A DNA stretch of 33,831 bases. Origin: Phycisphaerae bacterium SM23_33. GTDB lineage: Bacteria; Planctomycetota; Phycisphaerae; SM23-33. Of this stretch, positions 24,644-33,831 are shown piece by piece (within the stretch, counting starts at the first letter, position 1; the number at the start of each line of letters is the position of its first letter). The notes below the pieces were generated by a model. It was not told the DNA's origin. It ran no database searches and worked only from the letters and a program-made list of their open reading frames with translations. A program made the position numbers and the translations under genes. The stretch covers positions 8,064 through 41,894 of the forward strand of contig LJUF01000015.1 in NCBI GenBank assembly GCA_001303665.1, given 5' to 3'.

Positions 24644-25144
24644 ATGCAGTGTCCATATTGCGGCCAGGATAACGACAAAGTCATTGATTCCCGCAGCAGC
24701 AACGGCGGGCGAGCCGTGCGGCGGCGGCGCCAGTGCCGTCATTGCCGCCGACGCTTCACCACCTATGAGCGGGCTGAAGAGTCCCCCCGCATCACCGTCA
24801 TCAAGAGGGACGGCTCCCGGATGCCGTACGACCGCCAGAAGGTCCTGGCCGGGCTCCAGAGCGCCTGCTACAAACGCCCGGTCAGCCAGGAGCAATTGCG
24901 CCGGATCGTGGAAGCGGTCGAGGAGGACGTCTTCGGCACGTTCGAGAAGGAGGTACCGTCCCAGTACATCGGCGACGCGGTCAGCAACCAGCTTCGGCGG
25001 ACGGACAAGGTGGCGTACGTCCGCTTTGCCAGCGTGTACCGCAAGTTCCAGGACGTGGGGGAGCTGATCGAGGAGGCCCAGGGGGTCCGCGACATGCCCG
25101 CGGAGACCCCCGGACAGGGAGAGCTTTTCGAGAAGGAAGGTTAG
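24644..25144 (+). CDS. nrdR: Transcriptional repressor NrdR
   Basis: A 166-residue NrdR, which represses ribonucleotide reductase genes when dATP is bound. The zinc ribbon uses Cys3, Cys6, Cys31 and Cys34 (MQCPYCGQDND and RQCRHCRRRF). The ATP-cone follows (ITVIKRDGSRMPYDRQKVLA to RTDKVAYVRFASVYRKFQDV, residues about 49-140). The C-terminal tail is slightly longer than usual. There is no ribonucleotide reductase gene and no recognisable NrdR box in the window. It is followed after 55 bases by a second ATP-cone-like gene. Confidence 0.97.
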   Translation: MQCPYCGQDNDKVIDSRSSNGGRAVRRRRQCRHCRRRFTTYERAEESPRITVIKRDGSRMPYDRQKVLAGLQSACYKRPVSQEQLRRIVEAVEEDVFGTFEKEVPSQYIGDAVSNQLRRTDKVAYVRFASVYRKFQDVGELIEEAQGVRDMPAETPGQGELFEKEG

Positions 25145-25199
25145 AGCGCAGCCGTCGGGTCGCAGGAATAAGGAGATTCCGGCCCTGATCCCATCAAGG

Positions 25200-25733
25200 A
25201 TGGTCTTCGTGCTCAAGCACGACGGGACGTTTGAGCCGTTCGATCGGCAGAAGCTTCGCGCGTGCCTGCTGCGGGTGCTGCCCGCGCCCCGGGAGGATTT
25301 CCACTTTGCCGAGGCCCTTTCCATCGCGATCCGATGTTACCTGAGGGGGCGCCGAATCCGGTGCCTGAGCAGCGCGGCGGTCCTGGAGATGGCCCTGACG
25401 GTGCTGAGGGCGGTGGGCCTGACCGGGGCGGCGGCGGAGCTGGAAAGCCAGCACGCGGCCCGGCTGCAAGGCCGCAGCCGGTTGACCATTCACCACAATG
25501 ACGGACGGCGAACGGCCTGGTCAAAGGAGTGGCTCGCCCGGCAGGCGGCGAGCCGGTGGGGCCTGGGGCGGCCGGCGGCCAGAATCCTCGCCGGCCAGAT
25601 CGAGCGGGAGCTCATCCGCCAAGATGTTCGGGACGTCGGCCGCGCTGAACTGATGCAGATGCTGGCTGTCAACGCCGCCGCCTACGGCCTGGCCGGTCCG
25701 GGCCAGCGCCAAGCCATAAGCCGCTCCCGCTGA
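25200..25733 (+). CDS. ATP-cone-like protein adjacent to nrdR
   Basis: A 177-residue protein without a zinc ribbon. Residues 1-85 resemble an ATP-cone (FVLKHDGTFEPFDRQKLRAC... then RRIRCLSSAAVLEMALTVLR), as in NrdR and ribonucleotide reductases. Residues about 93-165 look like a divergent second copy (DGRRTAWSKEWLARQAASRW, then LAGQIERELIRQDVRD and ELMQMLAVNAAAYGL). A nucleotide-sensing role is inferred only from this similarity and from being next to nrdR on the same strand. The start is uncertain: the ATG at 25200 has no spaced ribosome-binding site, AGGAG at 25171 is 24 bases away but would suit an in-frame CTG at 25185, and a GTG at 25209 is also possible. Confidence 0.6.
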   Translation: MVFVLKHDGTFEPFDRQKLRACLLRVLPAPREDFHFAEALSIAIRCYLRGRRIRCLSSAAVLEMALTVLRAVGLTGAAAELESQHAARLQGRSRLTIHHNDGRRTAWSKEWLARQAASRWGLGRPAARILAGQIERELIRQDVRDVGRAELMQMLAVNAAAYGLAGPGQRQAISRSR

Positions 25734-25840
25734 TGCCGCCGTTCTCCCCCGCGGCAGCCCTGCTCACGAACTCACCCTCGTCCCGCCAAGCCGCAGCCGG
25801 CCGCGCGGCCGCCGGCGACGCTCCGCATGCGATTTTCGTG

Positions 25841-27408
<1,568 letters not shown>

Positions 27409-27492
27409 AACCGGACCGCCGCGGAAACTCACGTTGCAGAATTCACACGGAAAAGGTAGGGTGAGCCCGGCTCGTCAATGTAGGGAGACAGC

Positions 27493-28014
27493 ATGATGAG
27501 GCAAACGACACGGCTACGCTGGATTCTGCTGGCCGGCGCGCTGGGGGCCGCCGGATGCAATATGGAGCAGTACCGCTCTCAGCCCCTGGGACAGGTGCCG
27601 TACCCCGAGGCCTTCCAGGCCGCCCGCACCGTTTTCTCGCAGTACTTCCCGGTGGCCTCGGCCGATCCACAAACAGGCAAGATCATCGGCCGGCCGAAGC
27701 TGGTCGAGGCCGCCCCGGACCGGCTGCTGGGCGTCACGCCGGCCCGGCAGGTCGCCAAGATGCGGATCCGCGAGAAAAAGGGCGGCCAGGTGTTCGCTGA
27801 AGTTCGGGTGGACGTTCAGCGACAGGACGTCGAGGCCTTCGGCGCCATGCGGCCCGTCACCGTGGACAACGAGCTGCCCAGCCGGACCCCGGCCCAGGAT
27901 GTCGCCCCGATCTCTGCCGAGCAGAACCAGGCCTGGCAGACGACCGGCCGAGACGCGGCGAAGGAACGCGACATCCTAATGGACCTGCTGCGGCGGGTAT
28001 CAGAGAAAAGCTAG
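27493..28014 (+). CDS. Predicted lipoprotein, function unknown
   Basis: A 173-residue lipoprotein. The signal is MMRQTTRLRWILLAGALG followed by the lipobox AAGC, with the acylated Cys at about residue 22. The mature part has a beta-alpha-rich fold of roughly 100 residues (YPEAFQAARTVFSQYFPVAS, KIIGRPKLVEAAP, AKMRIREKKGGQVFAEVRVD) and a C-terminal charged helix. The layout resembles small exported domains repeated in planctomycete genomes, but I cannot name a family. GGGAG lies 7 bases before the ATG at 27493; a second ATG follows immediately. Confidence 0.68.
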   Translation: MMRQTTRLRWILLAGALGAAGCNMEQYRSQPLGQVPYPEAFQAARTVFSQYFPVASADPQTGKIIGRPKLVEAAPDRLLGVTPARQVAKMRIREKKGGQVFAEVRVDVQRQDVEAFGAMRPVTVDNELPSRTPAQDVAPISAEQNQAWQTTGRDAAKERDILMDLLRRVSEKS

Positions 28015-28020
28015 CAGTCC

Positions 28021-28340
28021 AGGCCGCATTCTCCGACCGGATTCCCGGCGGAGGGCGGCGATCCGGGCCGGCCCGCATGCCTACCGCAGGTGGGCAGGCC
28101 TCATCGGGTCGGCGGAAGCCTCGCCGCCGGCCGCGGTGCCGACCGCCGGGCTCGGCCCCCTGCGAGCATCCCGCCCAATCAATCCTTGCGGCCGTTCCCG
28201 CTCGTGGTAACTGTGCCAGCGTGCGTGGTCACCGGATCGAGGCACGACCCGTTGGGCCGCGAGCCCTGTCCCAAGCCCCATAAGTTGCGGTCTGGAAAGG
28301 GTCGCACAATCGTTGGGACAGTTGCCGCTCGCGAAAACCC
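28021..28340 (+). other. Intergenic region before the PEP-CTERM genes, no gene seen
   Basis: 320 bases of GC-rich DNA after the lipoprotein stop. I looked for tRNA-like cloverleaf ends (GGTTCGA), a B12-box and SRP or RNase P RNA signatures and saw none. The translated frames on both strands are short and compositionally random. Confidence 0.4.
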
Positions 28341-28368
28341 TTGACAGCCGGCCACTTCGCGGTAGAAT
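28341..28368 (+). promoter_or_regulatory. Strong candidate promoter of the PEP-CTERM genes
   Basis: A consensus TTGACA (28341-28346), a 16-base spacer and TAGAAT (28363-28368) followed by A. It is the best sigma70-like promoter in the window. Transcription would start near 28376, leaving a 180-base leader. Confidence 0.72.
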
Positions 28369-28376
28369 ACATGCAA

Positions 28377-28556
28377 GCCTGGAGGGCGCCAAATCGCCAG
28401 GAGGTAAGCTCTGCTCAATGGCTCACGGGGGGCGGTGTGCGCTGAGGGCTCGCCGATGTGCAGCGGGCGGACAAGCGCCGTGACAGCGAGCTTCTGACAT
28501 GAGCAGAGCAGCCATATCCGATGGGCGGCGATTCGACGCCTGAAAGGAGAGCACAG
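28377..28556 (+). ncRNA. Structured 5' leader RNA of the PEP-CTERM genes
   Basis: After the promoter comes a hairpin (CCTGG..CCAGG, 28379-28402). A perfect 10-bp stem GCTCTGCTCA (28408-28417) / TGAGCAGAGC (28500-28509) then encloses about 80 bases. Inside, TCACGG (28423-28428) pairs with CCGTGA (28478-28483) and CGCTG (28440-28444) with CAGCG (28461-28465), giving nested stems. The closing stem ends about 35 bases before the ribosome-binding site AGGAG. I do not recognise a known riboswitch class; structure is inferred by eye. Confidence 0.45.
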
Positions 28557-29861
28557 ATGAGATCCAAGAGCCTGCTAATCGGCAGCGCGGTTGCGCTCGG
28601 GGCGCTGTGGCTTTGCGCCCCAGCCATTGGCGACGTACCGGAGGCCTTCGACTATCACTATCAGTGGACCCCCGCCGGCGAGTGGTTCATGATCCGTGAC
28701 GACTACGGCCTCGGGCCGCCGGTGCCGAGCAGCGACGGCTTCGAGGCCCCCAATCGCGAGGTGCTGGGCTACGTTAAGGCCGTGGCCCTGGAGGTGGAGT
28801 GGGTTGAAGGGCACACGCCGGGGGTCCCGCCGACGATGACCCTCACCTGCCCGGACCCGGGGGCTGAGATCATGGCCTCGCCGGCGTACCCCACGGACAA
28901 CGGCATGGGGTACACCTACCGTTGGGCCGTCGACCCCCAGCCCAGCGGCGAGGCGGTCTGGTACCCGGGGCTGGGCGAGTTCCACCTGTCCGAGGTGGCC
29001 GCGATGGACTTCGCGACCATCTGCGTCCCGGGCCAGCAGACCTACAACATCCAGAAGCCGGTCAACAAGTACGGCAATCTCGACCAGCACGACATCCCCA
29101 ACATCGGTGGCTGCGCCTGCGGACCGACGGCCGCCACCAACTCGCTGGCCTACCTCCAGAACGCCTACGGCGGCCACTACGACACCTTGCTGGTGCCCAC
29201 CCAGGGCCAGGACCTGGACGGGGATGGGGACGTGGACTCCTACGACGACCTGATCGCCGTGGCCCAGACCCTGGGCGACGCCAACCACATGAACTGCAAG
29301 TGCCCCGGCGGGACGTACTGGGACATGTTCATCTACGGCAAGCAGAAGTACATGGAGGAGGTCGCCCCGAACAAGACGGTGTACGCCGCCCAGTCCAGTT
29401 ACCTCTGGGGCCTGCCGGGCGGACGGCCGGGGCCGGACGACTACCCGCCGGCCGAGGCGCTGCCCGACTGGCTGGAGCAGAACAGGGCCCCCACGTGGCA
29501 GTTCATCTACGACAACCTGGTGGCCTGCGAGGACGTGGAGGTCCTCATCGAGGGCGAGAGCTTCGGTCACTACCTCACCGTCACCAGTTTCAGTTGGTTC
29601 GACGCCGACAACGATCGCGTGGTGGACTTCGCGGAAGGGGCGACGATTGACTACATCGACCCCTGCACCGGCACCAACCGGAACTCGCCGATCTGGCAGA
29701 ACAGCTACGAGGACCCGCTGGACCTGAAGTATTTCTTCGAGGAAGGCGGTTACACGGTGGCGCAGATCACCATGGCGATGAAGGAGAGCATCCCCGAGCC
29801 GGCCACGCTGGCCTTGCTGGCCCTGGCCGGGGGGCTGCTGCTGATCCGCCGCCGGAAGTAG
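28557..29861 (+). CDS. PEP-CTERM sorted secreted protein with C39-peptidase-like motifs
   Basis: A 434-residue exported protein. Residues 1-26 are a signal peptide (LLIGSAVALGALWLCAPAIG). The C-terminus is a PEP-CTERM sorting signal: PEP in SIPEPATLALLALAGG, a hydrophobic helix and the basic end LIRRRK, recognised by an exosortase (not in this window). The central segment GGCACGPTAATNSLAYLQN resembles the catalytic-Cys helix of C39-type papain-fold peptidases, and GESFGHYLTVTSFSWFD supplies a His. DLDGDGDVDSYDDLIA is a dockerin-like calcium-binding loop. Proteolytic activity is unproven. AGGAG lies 7 bases before the ATG at 28557. The next gene is a smaller relative. Confidence 0.8.
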   Translation: MRSKSLLIGSAVALGALWLCAPAIGDVPEAFDYHYQWTPAGEWFMIRDDYGLGPPVPSSDGFEAPNREVLGYVKAVALEVEWVEGHTPGVPPTMTLTCPDPGAEIMASPAYPTDNGMGYTYRWAVDPQPSGEAVWYPGLGEFHLSEVAAMDFATICVPGQQTYNIQKPVNKYGNLDQHDIPNIGGCACGPTAATNSLAYLQNAYGGHYDTLLVPTQGQDLDGDGDVDSYDDLIAVAQTLGDANHMNCKCPGGTYWDMFIYGKQKYMEEVAPNKTVYAAQSSYLWGLPGGRPGPDDYPPAEALPDWLEQNRAPTWQFIYDNLVACEDVEVLIEGESFGHYLTVTSFSWFDADNDRVVDFAEGATIDYIDPCTGTNRNSPIWQNSYEDPLDLKYFFEEGGYTVAQITMAMKESIPEPATLALLALAGGLLLIRRRK

Positions 29862-29877
29862 CCGTGCAAGATGAAAC

Positions 29878-29900
29878 TCAGCCGCTGGCGGCTGACTTTT
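29878..29900 (+). terminator. Intrinsic terminator between the two PEP-CTERM genes
   Basis: TCAGCCG (29878-29884), a short CTGG loop and CGGCTGA (29889-29895) followed by CTTTT. It begins 17 bases after the first stop codon. With its modest U-tract it may only partly separate expression of the second gene. Confidence 0.6.
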
Positions 29901-29955
29901 CGGAAAAATCGGTAGCTTGCAGGCGATAAGCTCGGGTTTTGTTAGGAGGCTCTAG

Positions 29956-30867
29956 ATGAGTGCGACAAGAATCCTTCAGTGGGCGACGTGCGCGGCGGCG
30001 CTGTGCGTGTTCGCGTCGGCCGGGGCGGCGGACAAGGTCATGATCAACGTGCCGGACTGGAACCAGCCCGACAACTACGCCGCAGCCACCCCGGGGTTGA
30101 ACGTGGGCGACTGCCCCCAGTGGTGCAGTCCCACGGCGGCGGCGGACCTGATGGGCTACTGGGATGACGTGAAGGGTTGCGCGGGGCTGACGGATGGACA
30201 GCCTCCCTCAGCCTTCCCCAATCCGGCAAACCAGGTCCCGTGCTGGCAGCAGAACCTCTGGCACGACGGCACGGTCGAGCTGGGATGGTTCATGAATACG
30301 GGGCTCTGGCAGGGCATGGGGCCCCCGCCGATGTTCCCGCCAAAGGCCGGCGTGACGGGCCTGGGCGCCATCGGCCCGGGCGCGGTGGCCTATGCCATCG
30401 GAGCCTGGAATGATCCGAACGGTGCGGTCAAGGTCGCCTTCCCCAACGCCAACAACAGCCTGGACAACGCCTTCAACGCCCAGATGTGGGCCAACTACAA
30501 GGCCGACATTGACGCCAACAAGCCGGTGCTTGTCTCGTTCGAGTATTGGCTCGACGTCAGCGACCCAGGCGCCATGGGCACCAAGATCGTGGACGGCCAG
30601 GTGGTCGAGATCTGGCCACTCAACCCCTTGGGCACCGGGCACACGGTCTGCGGCGTGGGCTACGTGGACCCGACCCCGAACCAGTGGATCGGCGACGAGG
30701 AGATGGTCGTCCAGGACAACTGGTCCGCGACCGGGCAGTATGTGCTGGCCCCGATCTGGGCTCAGGTCGGGTGGTGGCAGCAGAATGACTACATCTTCGT
30801 TCCCGAGCCGATGACGCTGGGGCTGCTGCTGGCAGGCGGAATGGTCCTGATCCGTCGGAGGAAGTAG
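29956..30867 (+). CDS. PEP-CTERM sorted secreted protein, C39-peptidase-like, second copy
   Basis: A 303-residue exported protein with a signal peptide (LQWATCAAALCVFASAGAAD) and a C-terminal PEP-CTERM signal (FVPEPMTLGLLLAGGMVLIR, then RRK). GDCPQWCSPTAAADLMGYW carries the Cys in the same setting as in the preceding gene, and LGTGHTVCGVGYVD carries the His. IADIN-like Asn/Asp are not obvious, so catalytic status is uncertain. Between them lie a Trp/Asn-rich region and an AIGAWNDPNGAVKVAFPNAN segment. The two genes appear to be diverged duplicates; only the first has the calcium-binding loop. GGAGG lies 6 bases before the ATG. Confidence 0.8.
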   Translation: MSATRILQWATCAAALCVFASAGAADKVMINVPDWNQPDNYAAATPGLNVGDCPQWCSPTAAADLMGYWDDVKGCAGLTDGQPPSAFPNPANQVPCWQQNLWHDGTVELGWFMNTGLWQGMGPPPMFPPKAGVTGLGAIGPGAVAYAIGAWNDPNGAVKVAFPNANNSLDNAFNAQMWANYKADIDANKPVLVSFEYWLDVSDPGAMGTKIVDGQVVEIWPLNPLGTGHTVCGVGYVDPTPNQWIGDEEMVVQDNWSATGQYVLAPIWAQVGWWQQNDYIFVPEPMTLGLLLAGGMVLIRRRK

Positions 30868-30929
30868 CAATCGAGAAGCTGCAAACGGCAGACGCGTTAC
30901 CAAGCGTTTGCTGGAGAGGCAAGATTCAG

Positions 30930-30975
30930 AAGCGCCGAACGGCAAGCCAGGCGGCTTGCCGTTTGGCGCTTTTTG
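30930..30975 (+). terminator. Strong intrinsic terminator after the PEP-CTERM genes
   Basis: AAGCGCCGAACGGCAAGCC (30930-30948), a four-base loop and GGCTTGCCGTTTGGCGCTT (30953-30971), with one mismatch, followed by TTTG. The 19-bp arms flanked by A and T runs could terminate transcription from both sides, serving the convergent glmS gene too. Confidence 0.85.
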
Positions 30976-31021
30976 TATTTCGCGGAACCGGCGGCGGCCG
31001 CCACGGCGCCGGCCCGGGGGA

Positions 31022-32866
31022 TCACTCCACGGTGACGGACTTGGCGAGGTTGCGCGGCTTGTCCACGTTGCAGCCGCGGGCCACCGCCGCGTGATAGGCC
31101 AGCAGCTGAAGCGGCAGCACCGTCAGCAGCGGCTGCAGCGGCACCGGGCAGTCCGGCACGTAGAAGACATGCTCGGCGCAGCGAGCGATCTGCTCGTCGC
31201 CCTCGGTGGCCACCGCGATGACGTGCCCGCCGCGGGCGCGAACCTCCTCAATATTGCCGAGGATCTTCTCATACGTCCCGCAGCGCGGAGCCACGAACAC
31301 CACCGGCATGCCCTCCTGAATGAGGGCGATGGGCCCGTGCTTCATCTCGGCCGCCGGCAGCCCCTCGGCGTGGATGTAGCTGATCTCCTTCAGCTTCAGC
31401 GCCCCCTCCAGGGCCACGGGATAGTTGTACCCCCTGCCCAGGAACAGCCAGTTCTCGCAGTCCACGTACCTCGCCACCGTCTGCTGGATGGCCTCGGAGT
31501 AGCCCAGGACCTCTTTCATCTGGCCCGGAATGGCCTCCAGCGCCTCCAGGTACCGCCGCAACTGGGCCTCGGACATGAACCGCCGCCGCCCCAGGTACAG
31601 GCTCATCAGCGCCAGCACCACCACCTGGGCCGTGAACGCCTTCGTCGAGGCCACGCCGATCTCCGGCCCCACGTGCAGGTACACCCCCGCGTCGGTCTCG
31701 CGGGCAATCGTGGAGCCGACCACGTTCACCACCCCCAGGGCCAGGGCGCCCCTGCGCTTGGCCTCCTGCAGCGCCGCCAGGGTGTCGGCCGTCTCGCCCG
31801 ACTGGCTGATGGCGATGACGACCGTGCCGTCCTCGATGATGGGGTTGCGGTAGCGGAACTCGCTGGCGTACTCCACTTCCGTCGGGATCCGCGCCAGGTC
31901 CTCAAAGAGAAACTCCCCGATCAGCCCGGCGTGCCAGGCCGTGCCGCAGCCGGTCAGGATCACCCGCTTCGTCTTGACCAGCTCGCGCGAGAGCTGCTCG
32001 ATGCCGCCCAACTGGATGCGGTTTTCCCGGGCCAGCAGCCGCCCGCTTATGCAGGTACGAATGGCCTCGGGCTGCTCGGCGATCTCCTTCAGCATGAAGT
32101 GCTGGTGCCCGCCCAGGGCAATCTGCTCCAGCGACCACTCGATCTGCTGAACCTGCTTGGAGACGGGCACGTTGTCGATGGTGAGCGTCCGCAGGCCCTG
32201 CCCGTCCAGCACCGCCATCTCGTTGTCGTTGAGATACACCACGTTGACGGTGTGCTCGACGATGGCCGAGGCGTCGGAGGCGACAATGTACTCATCGGCC
32301 CCGACGCCGATGATCAGCGGCGAGCCCTTGCGGGCGGCCACGAGCTTGTCCGGCTCGTCGGCGCACAGCACGGCCAGGCCATACGTGCCCGTAACCTCGC
32401 GCAGGGCCATCTGAACCGCCCGCTCGATGGTCTCGCAGCCGTCGTTGTTGTAGAACTCGCTGATCAGGTGGGCCAGCACCTCCGAGTCGGTCTCGGAGCG
32501 GAAGCTGTGCCCCTTCTCCACCAGCAGCTGTTTCAGGGCGGCGTAGTTCTCGACGATGCCGTTGTGGACGATGGCGATGCGGCCGGTGCAGTCGGCGTGG
32601 GGATGCGCGTTGGCCCCGGTCGGCGCGCCGTGCGTGGCCCATCGGGTGTGGGCGATGCCGACCACGGCGTGCTCGCCGACCGACTCGGCGGCCACGCGCT
32701 CCGCCAGGCGGCTGATCCGCCCCGGGCATTTGACGATGCGCAGCTCGCCGCCCTCCAGGACCGCGATCCCGGCGGAGTCATAGCCGCGGTATTCCAGCCG
32801 CTTCAGCCCCTCGATGAGGATCCCGGCGGCCTGTTTCCGCCCCACGTAGCCGACGATCCCGCACAT
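31022..32866 (-). CDS. glmS: Glutamine--fructose-6-phosphate aminotransferase (isomerizing)
   Basis: A 614-residue enzyme that makes glucosamine 6-phosphate from fructose 6-phosphate and glutamine, the entry to amino-sugar and cell-wall synthesis. The N-terminal class II glutamine amidotransferase begins MCGIVGYVGRKQAAG, with Cys2 as nucleophile, and includes RWATHGAPTGANAHPH and VVHNGIVENY-type segments. Two SIS sugar-isomerase domains follow (ILTGCGTAWHAGLIGEFLFE, and NWLFLGRGYNYPVALEGALK), and it ends KPRNLAKSVTVE with the catalytic Lys. The frame is open a further 43 residues upstream, but Cys must be residue 2 after Met removal, and GGGAGAG lies about 4 bases before the ATG at 32866. No glmS ribozyme was recognised in the short upstream gap. 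Confidence 0.97.
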   Translation of the reverse strand: MCGIVGYVGRKQAAGILIEGLKRLEYRGYDSAGIAVLEGGELRIVKCPGRISRLAERVAAESVGEHAVVGIAHTRWATHGAPTGANAHPHADCTGRIAIVHNGIVENYAALKQLLVEKGHSFRSETDSEVLAHLISEFYNNDGCETIERAVQMALREVTGTYGLAVLCADEPDKLVAARKGSPLIIGVGADEYIVASDASAIVEHTVNVVYLNDNEMAVLDGQGLRTLTIDNVPVSKQVQQIEWSLEQIALGGHQHFMLKEIAEQPEAIRTCISGRLLARENRIQLGGIEQLSRELVKTKRVILTGCGTAWHAGLIGEFLFEDLARIPTEVEYASEFRYRNPIIEDGTVVIAISQSGETADTLAALQEAKRRGALALGVVNVVGSTIARETDAGVYLHVGPEIGVASTKAFTAQVVVLALMSLYLGRRRFMSEAQLRRYLEALEAIPGQMKEVLGYSEAIQQTVARYVDCENWLFLGRGYNYPVALEGALKLKEISYIHAEGLPAAEMKHGPIALIQEGMPVVFVAPRCGTYEKILGNIEEVRARGGHVIAVATEGDEQIARCAEHVFYVPDCPVPLQPLLTVLPLQLLAYHAAVARGCNVDKPRNLAKSVTVE

Positions 32867-33105
32867 GGGTCTCTCCCTGCGCTGCGATGCTGCCCTGCAT
32901 CTTATCGGCCGTCCAGGGGCGCGGGTTGGGCAAGCAGGGCAATTCAAAGCGTATCGGTCGCCACGAGCCGAAGGGCGGCCGGCGGCTCGGCCCACGCGAC
33001 TTTCTAGGCCGCCGCCTGCCCCATTCTATCTATTACGCGGGCGGATCGGCTTCCTGCCGGCCCCTTGGGGGCGGGCGGCCGGCCCGGGAAGCACTGCAGG
33101 CATGC

Positions 33106-33831
33106 TCACACGCTCAGGATGCCGCTGCCGGCGACGGGCTGGCAAACGTGGACGTCGAAAGGCAGCCTTCGCCGGACATAATAGCCGTTTCGCAGGGCCG
33201 TCAGCAGCGGCCGGAGGGATTCGCTCCGCACGAGGACCATGGCGCAGCCGCCCAGGCCGGGTCCGGCAAGCTGGGCCCCCACCACACCGGCCTGCGCGCA
33301 AGCCAGGTCCACCATGCAGTCGATTTCCGGCGTGGAGCAAGCATAGCGCCCGGGCTGGGCCCAGAGGGCGGCGGCCTCGCGCCGGCGAGCGTCTTCGCTG
33401 GCGGCGTCGCGGATCAGGCGATCCAGCCGCGCGTCGCTGTACAGCGGACCGTGCCGGACGGCCCGGCCGTCGCGATAGCGGGCCACGCGGTCGCCGTCGT
33501 GGCTGACCCGCATCAGCTCGCCGAGCTGCCCCAGGCGGCCGCCGGCCAGAAGCCGGGTGAACATCTCGCTGCGGTGGCACTCGGCGATGCCGTACATGGC
33601 CACATCGCGCAGCCGGTACTCGCCGACGTGACGGTGCGTGGCAAAGACTTCCTCCAGCCGATCGCGATGCTCGCCCAGCAGCCGCAGGGCGCCGCGGCGG
33701 GTGAGCTGCCGGGGCAGGCGCTGGAGCACGCGGTAGATCTCGGCCGGCGAGACGCCCAGCGACCTGGGGCTGACGTCGCGGAGGTGCTCCATGGAACGCA
33801 GGATGGCGTTGCGCTTCCGCATCAGCATCTC
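33106..33831 (-). CDS. Galactokinase-like GHMP kinase, C-terminal part (5' end outside window)
   Basis: The last 241 residues of a GHMP-superfamily sugar kinase. LPRQLTRRGALRLLGEHRDR matches the helix before the C-terminal domain of galactokinases. STPEIDCMVDLACAQAG followed by GAQLAGPGLGGCAMVLVR is the conserved C-terminal motif (GARmtGgGfGG), with Pro and Leu replacing the usual Gly and Phe. The N-terminal galactokinase signature and the ATP-binding GLSSSA motif would lie outside the window, so the exact sugar cannot be fixed. It ends 240 bases upstream of glmS on the same strand, possibly cotranscribed. Confidence 0.75.
   Translation of the reverse strand, partial: EMLMRKRNAILRSMEHLRDVSPRSLGVSPAEIYRVLQRLPRQLTRRGALRLLGEHRDRLEEVFATHRHVGEYRLRDVAMYGIAECHRSEMFTRLLAGGRLGQLGELMRVSHDGDRVARYRDGRAVRHGPLYSDARLDRLIRDAASEDARRREAAALWAQPGRYACSTPEIDCMVDLACAQAGVVGAQLAGPGLGGCAMVLVRSESLRPLLTALRNGYYVRRRLPFDVHVCQPVAGSGILSV

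Noticed and set aside
28201-28340. Possible tRNA gene
   Set aside because: No T-arm GGTTCGA-type segment and no 7-bp acceptor pairing were found.
28377-28556. Cyclic-di-GMP, cobalamin, glycine or TPP riboswitch
   Set aside because: The conserved core sequences of these classes are absent. Only the inverted repeats are supported.
32867-32995. N-terminal extension of glmS
   Set aside because: The enzyme needs Cys at position 2, and the ATG at 32866 has a proper ribosome-binding site.

Overview
The window is about 34 kb of GC-rich bacterial DNA that looks chromosomal. The gene set points to a planctomycete, most likely a Phycisphaerae-type lineage. It combines a V-type ATPase operon with a DUF2764 gene, a TrpB2-type tryptophan synthase beta chain, two PEP-CTERM secreted proteins, a symporter with a separate small accessory membrane protein, an alginate-export-type porin, and long basic tails on housekeeping proteins. 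This taxonomic call is inference from gene content. No rRNA or tRNA gene, CRISPR array, insertion sequence or phage gene was seen.

Layout. 1-1984 (minus): start of a V-type ATPase operon, subunit E > DUF2764 > subunit A (cut by the window edge). 2397-3137 (plus): class I methyltransferase. 3170-5159 (minus): an M14-type carboxypeptidase followed by a creatininase-family hydrolase. 5299-10274 (minus): a translation block, thrS > infC > rpmI > rplT > pheS, with no pheT beside it. 10564-13119 (minus): alpha-glucan phosphorylase. 13340-16006 (plus): lipoprotein, trpB2 and a small Cys-rich protein. 16110-21486 (minus): small accessory protein > sodium/solute symporter > outer-membrane porin > GH20-type glycosidase, read as an uptake and degradation locus for an unknown saccharide. 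21825-22688 (minus): a metallo-beta-lactamase-fold hydrolase. 22807-30867 (plus): secreted hypothetical protein, nrdR, an ATP-cone-like protein, guaB, lipoprotein, and two tandem PEP-CTERM proteins with C39-peptidase-like motifs. 31022-33831 (minus): glmS and the 3' part of a galactokinase-like GHMP kinase.

The strongest undescribed element is the thrS leader (10275-10511, minus). It has a sigma70-like promoter and a short open frame ending in Thr-Thr-Arg-Ile-Thr-Thr-Thr-Cys-stop. A perfect 13-bp inverted repeat has its 3' arm followed by six U. Together these look like a leader-peptide transcription attenuator that senses charged tRNA-Thr and controls threonyl-tRNA synthetase, instead of the better-known T-box or ThrRS operator control. 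Its 5' terminator arm lies inside or just before the threonine-rich frame, so a stalled ribosome would mask the terminator directly.

Other points to check are a non-AUG (AUC) start for infC, a single-base frameshift near the 3' end of the GH20 gene, and a Gln-to-Cys change in the ThrRS active-site motif. Further ones are an H1-like tail on L20, a 130-residue soluble insert in the symporter, a protein of two ATP-cone-like repeats beside nrdR, and a structured 180-nt leader before the first PEP-CTERM gene. Several genes share a promoter -10 of the form TAGAATA.
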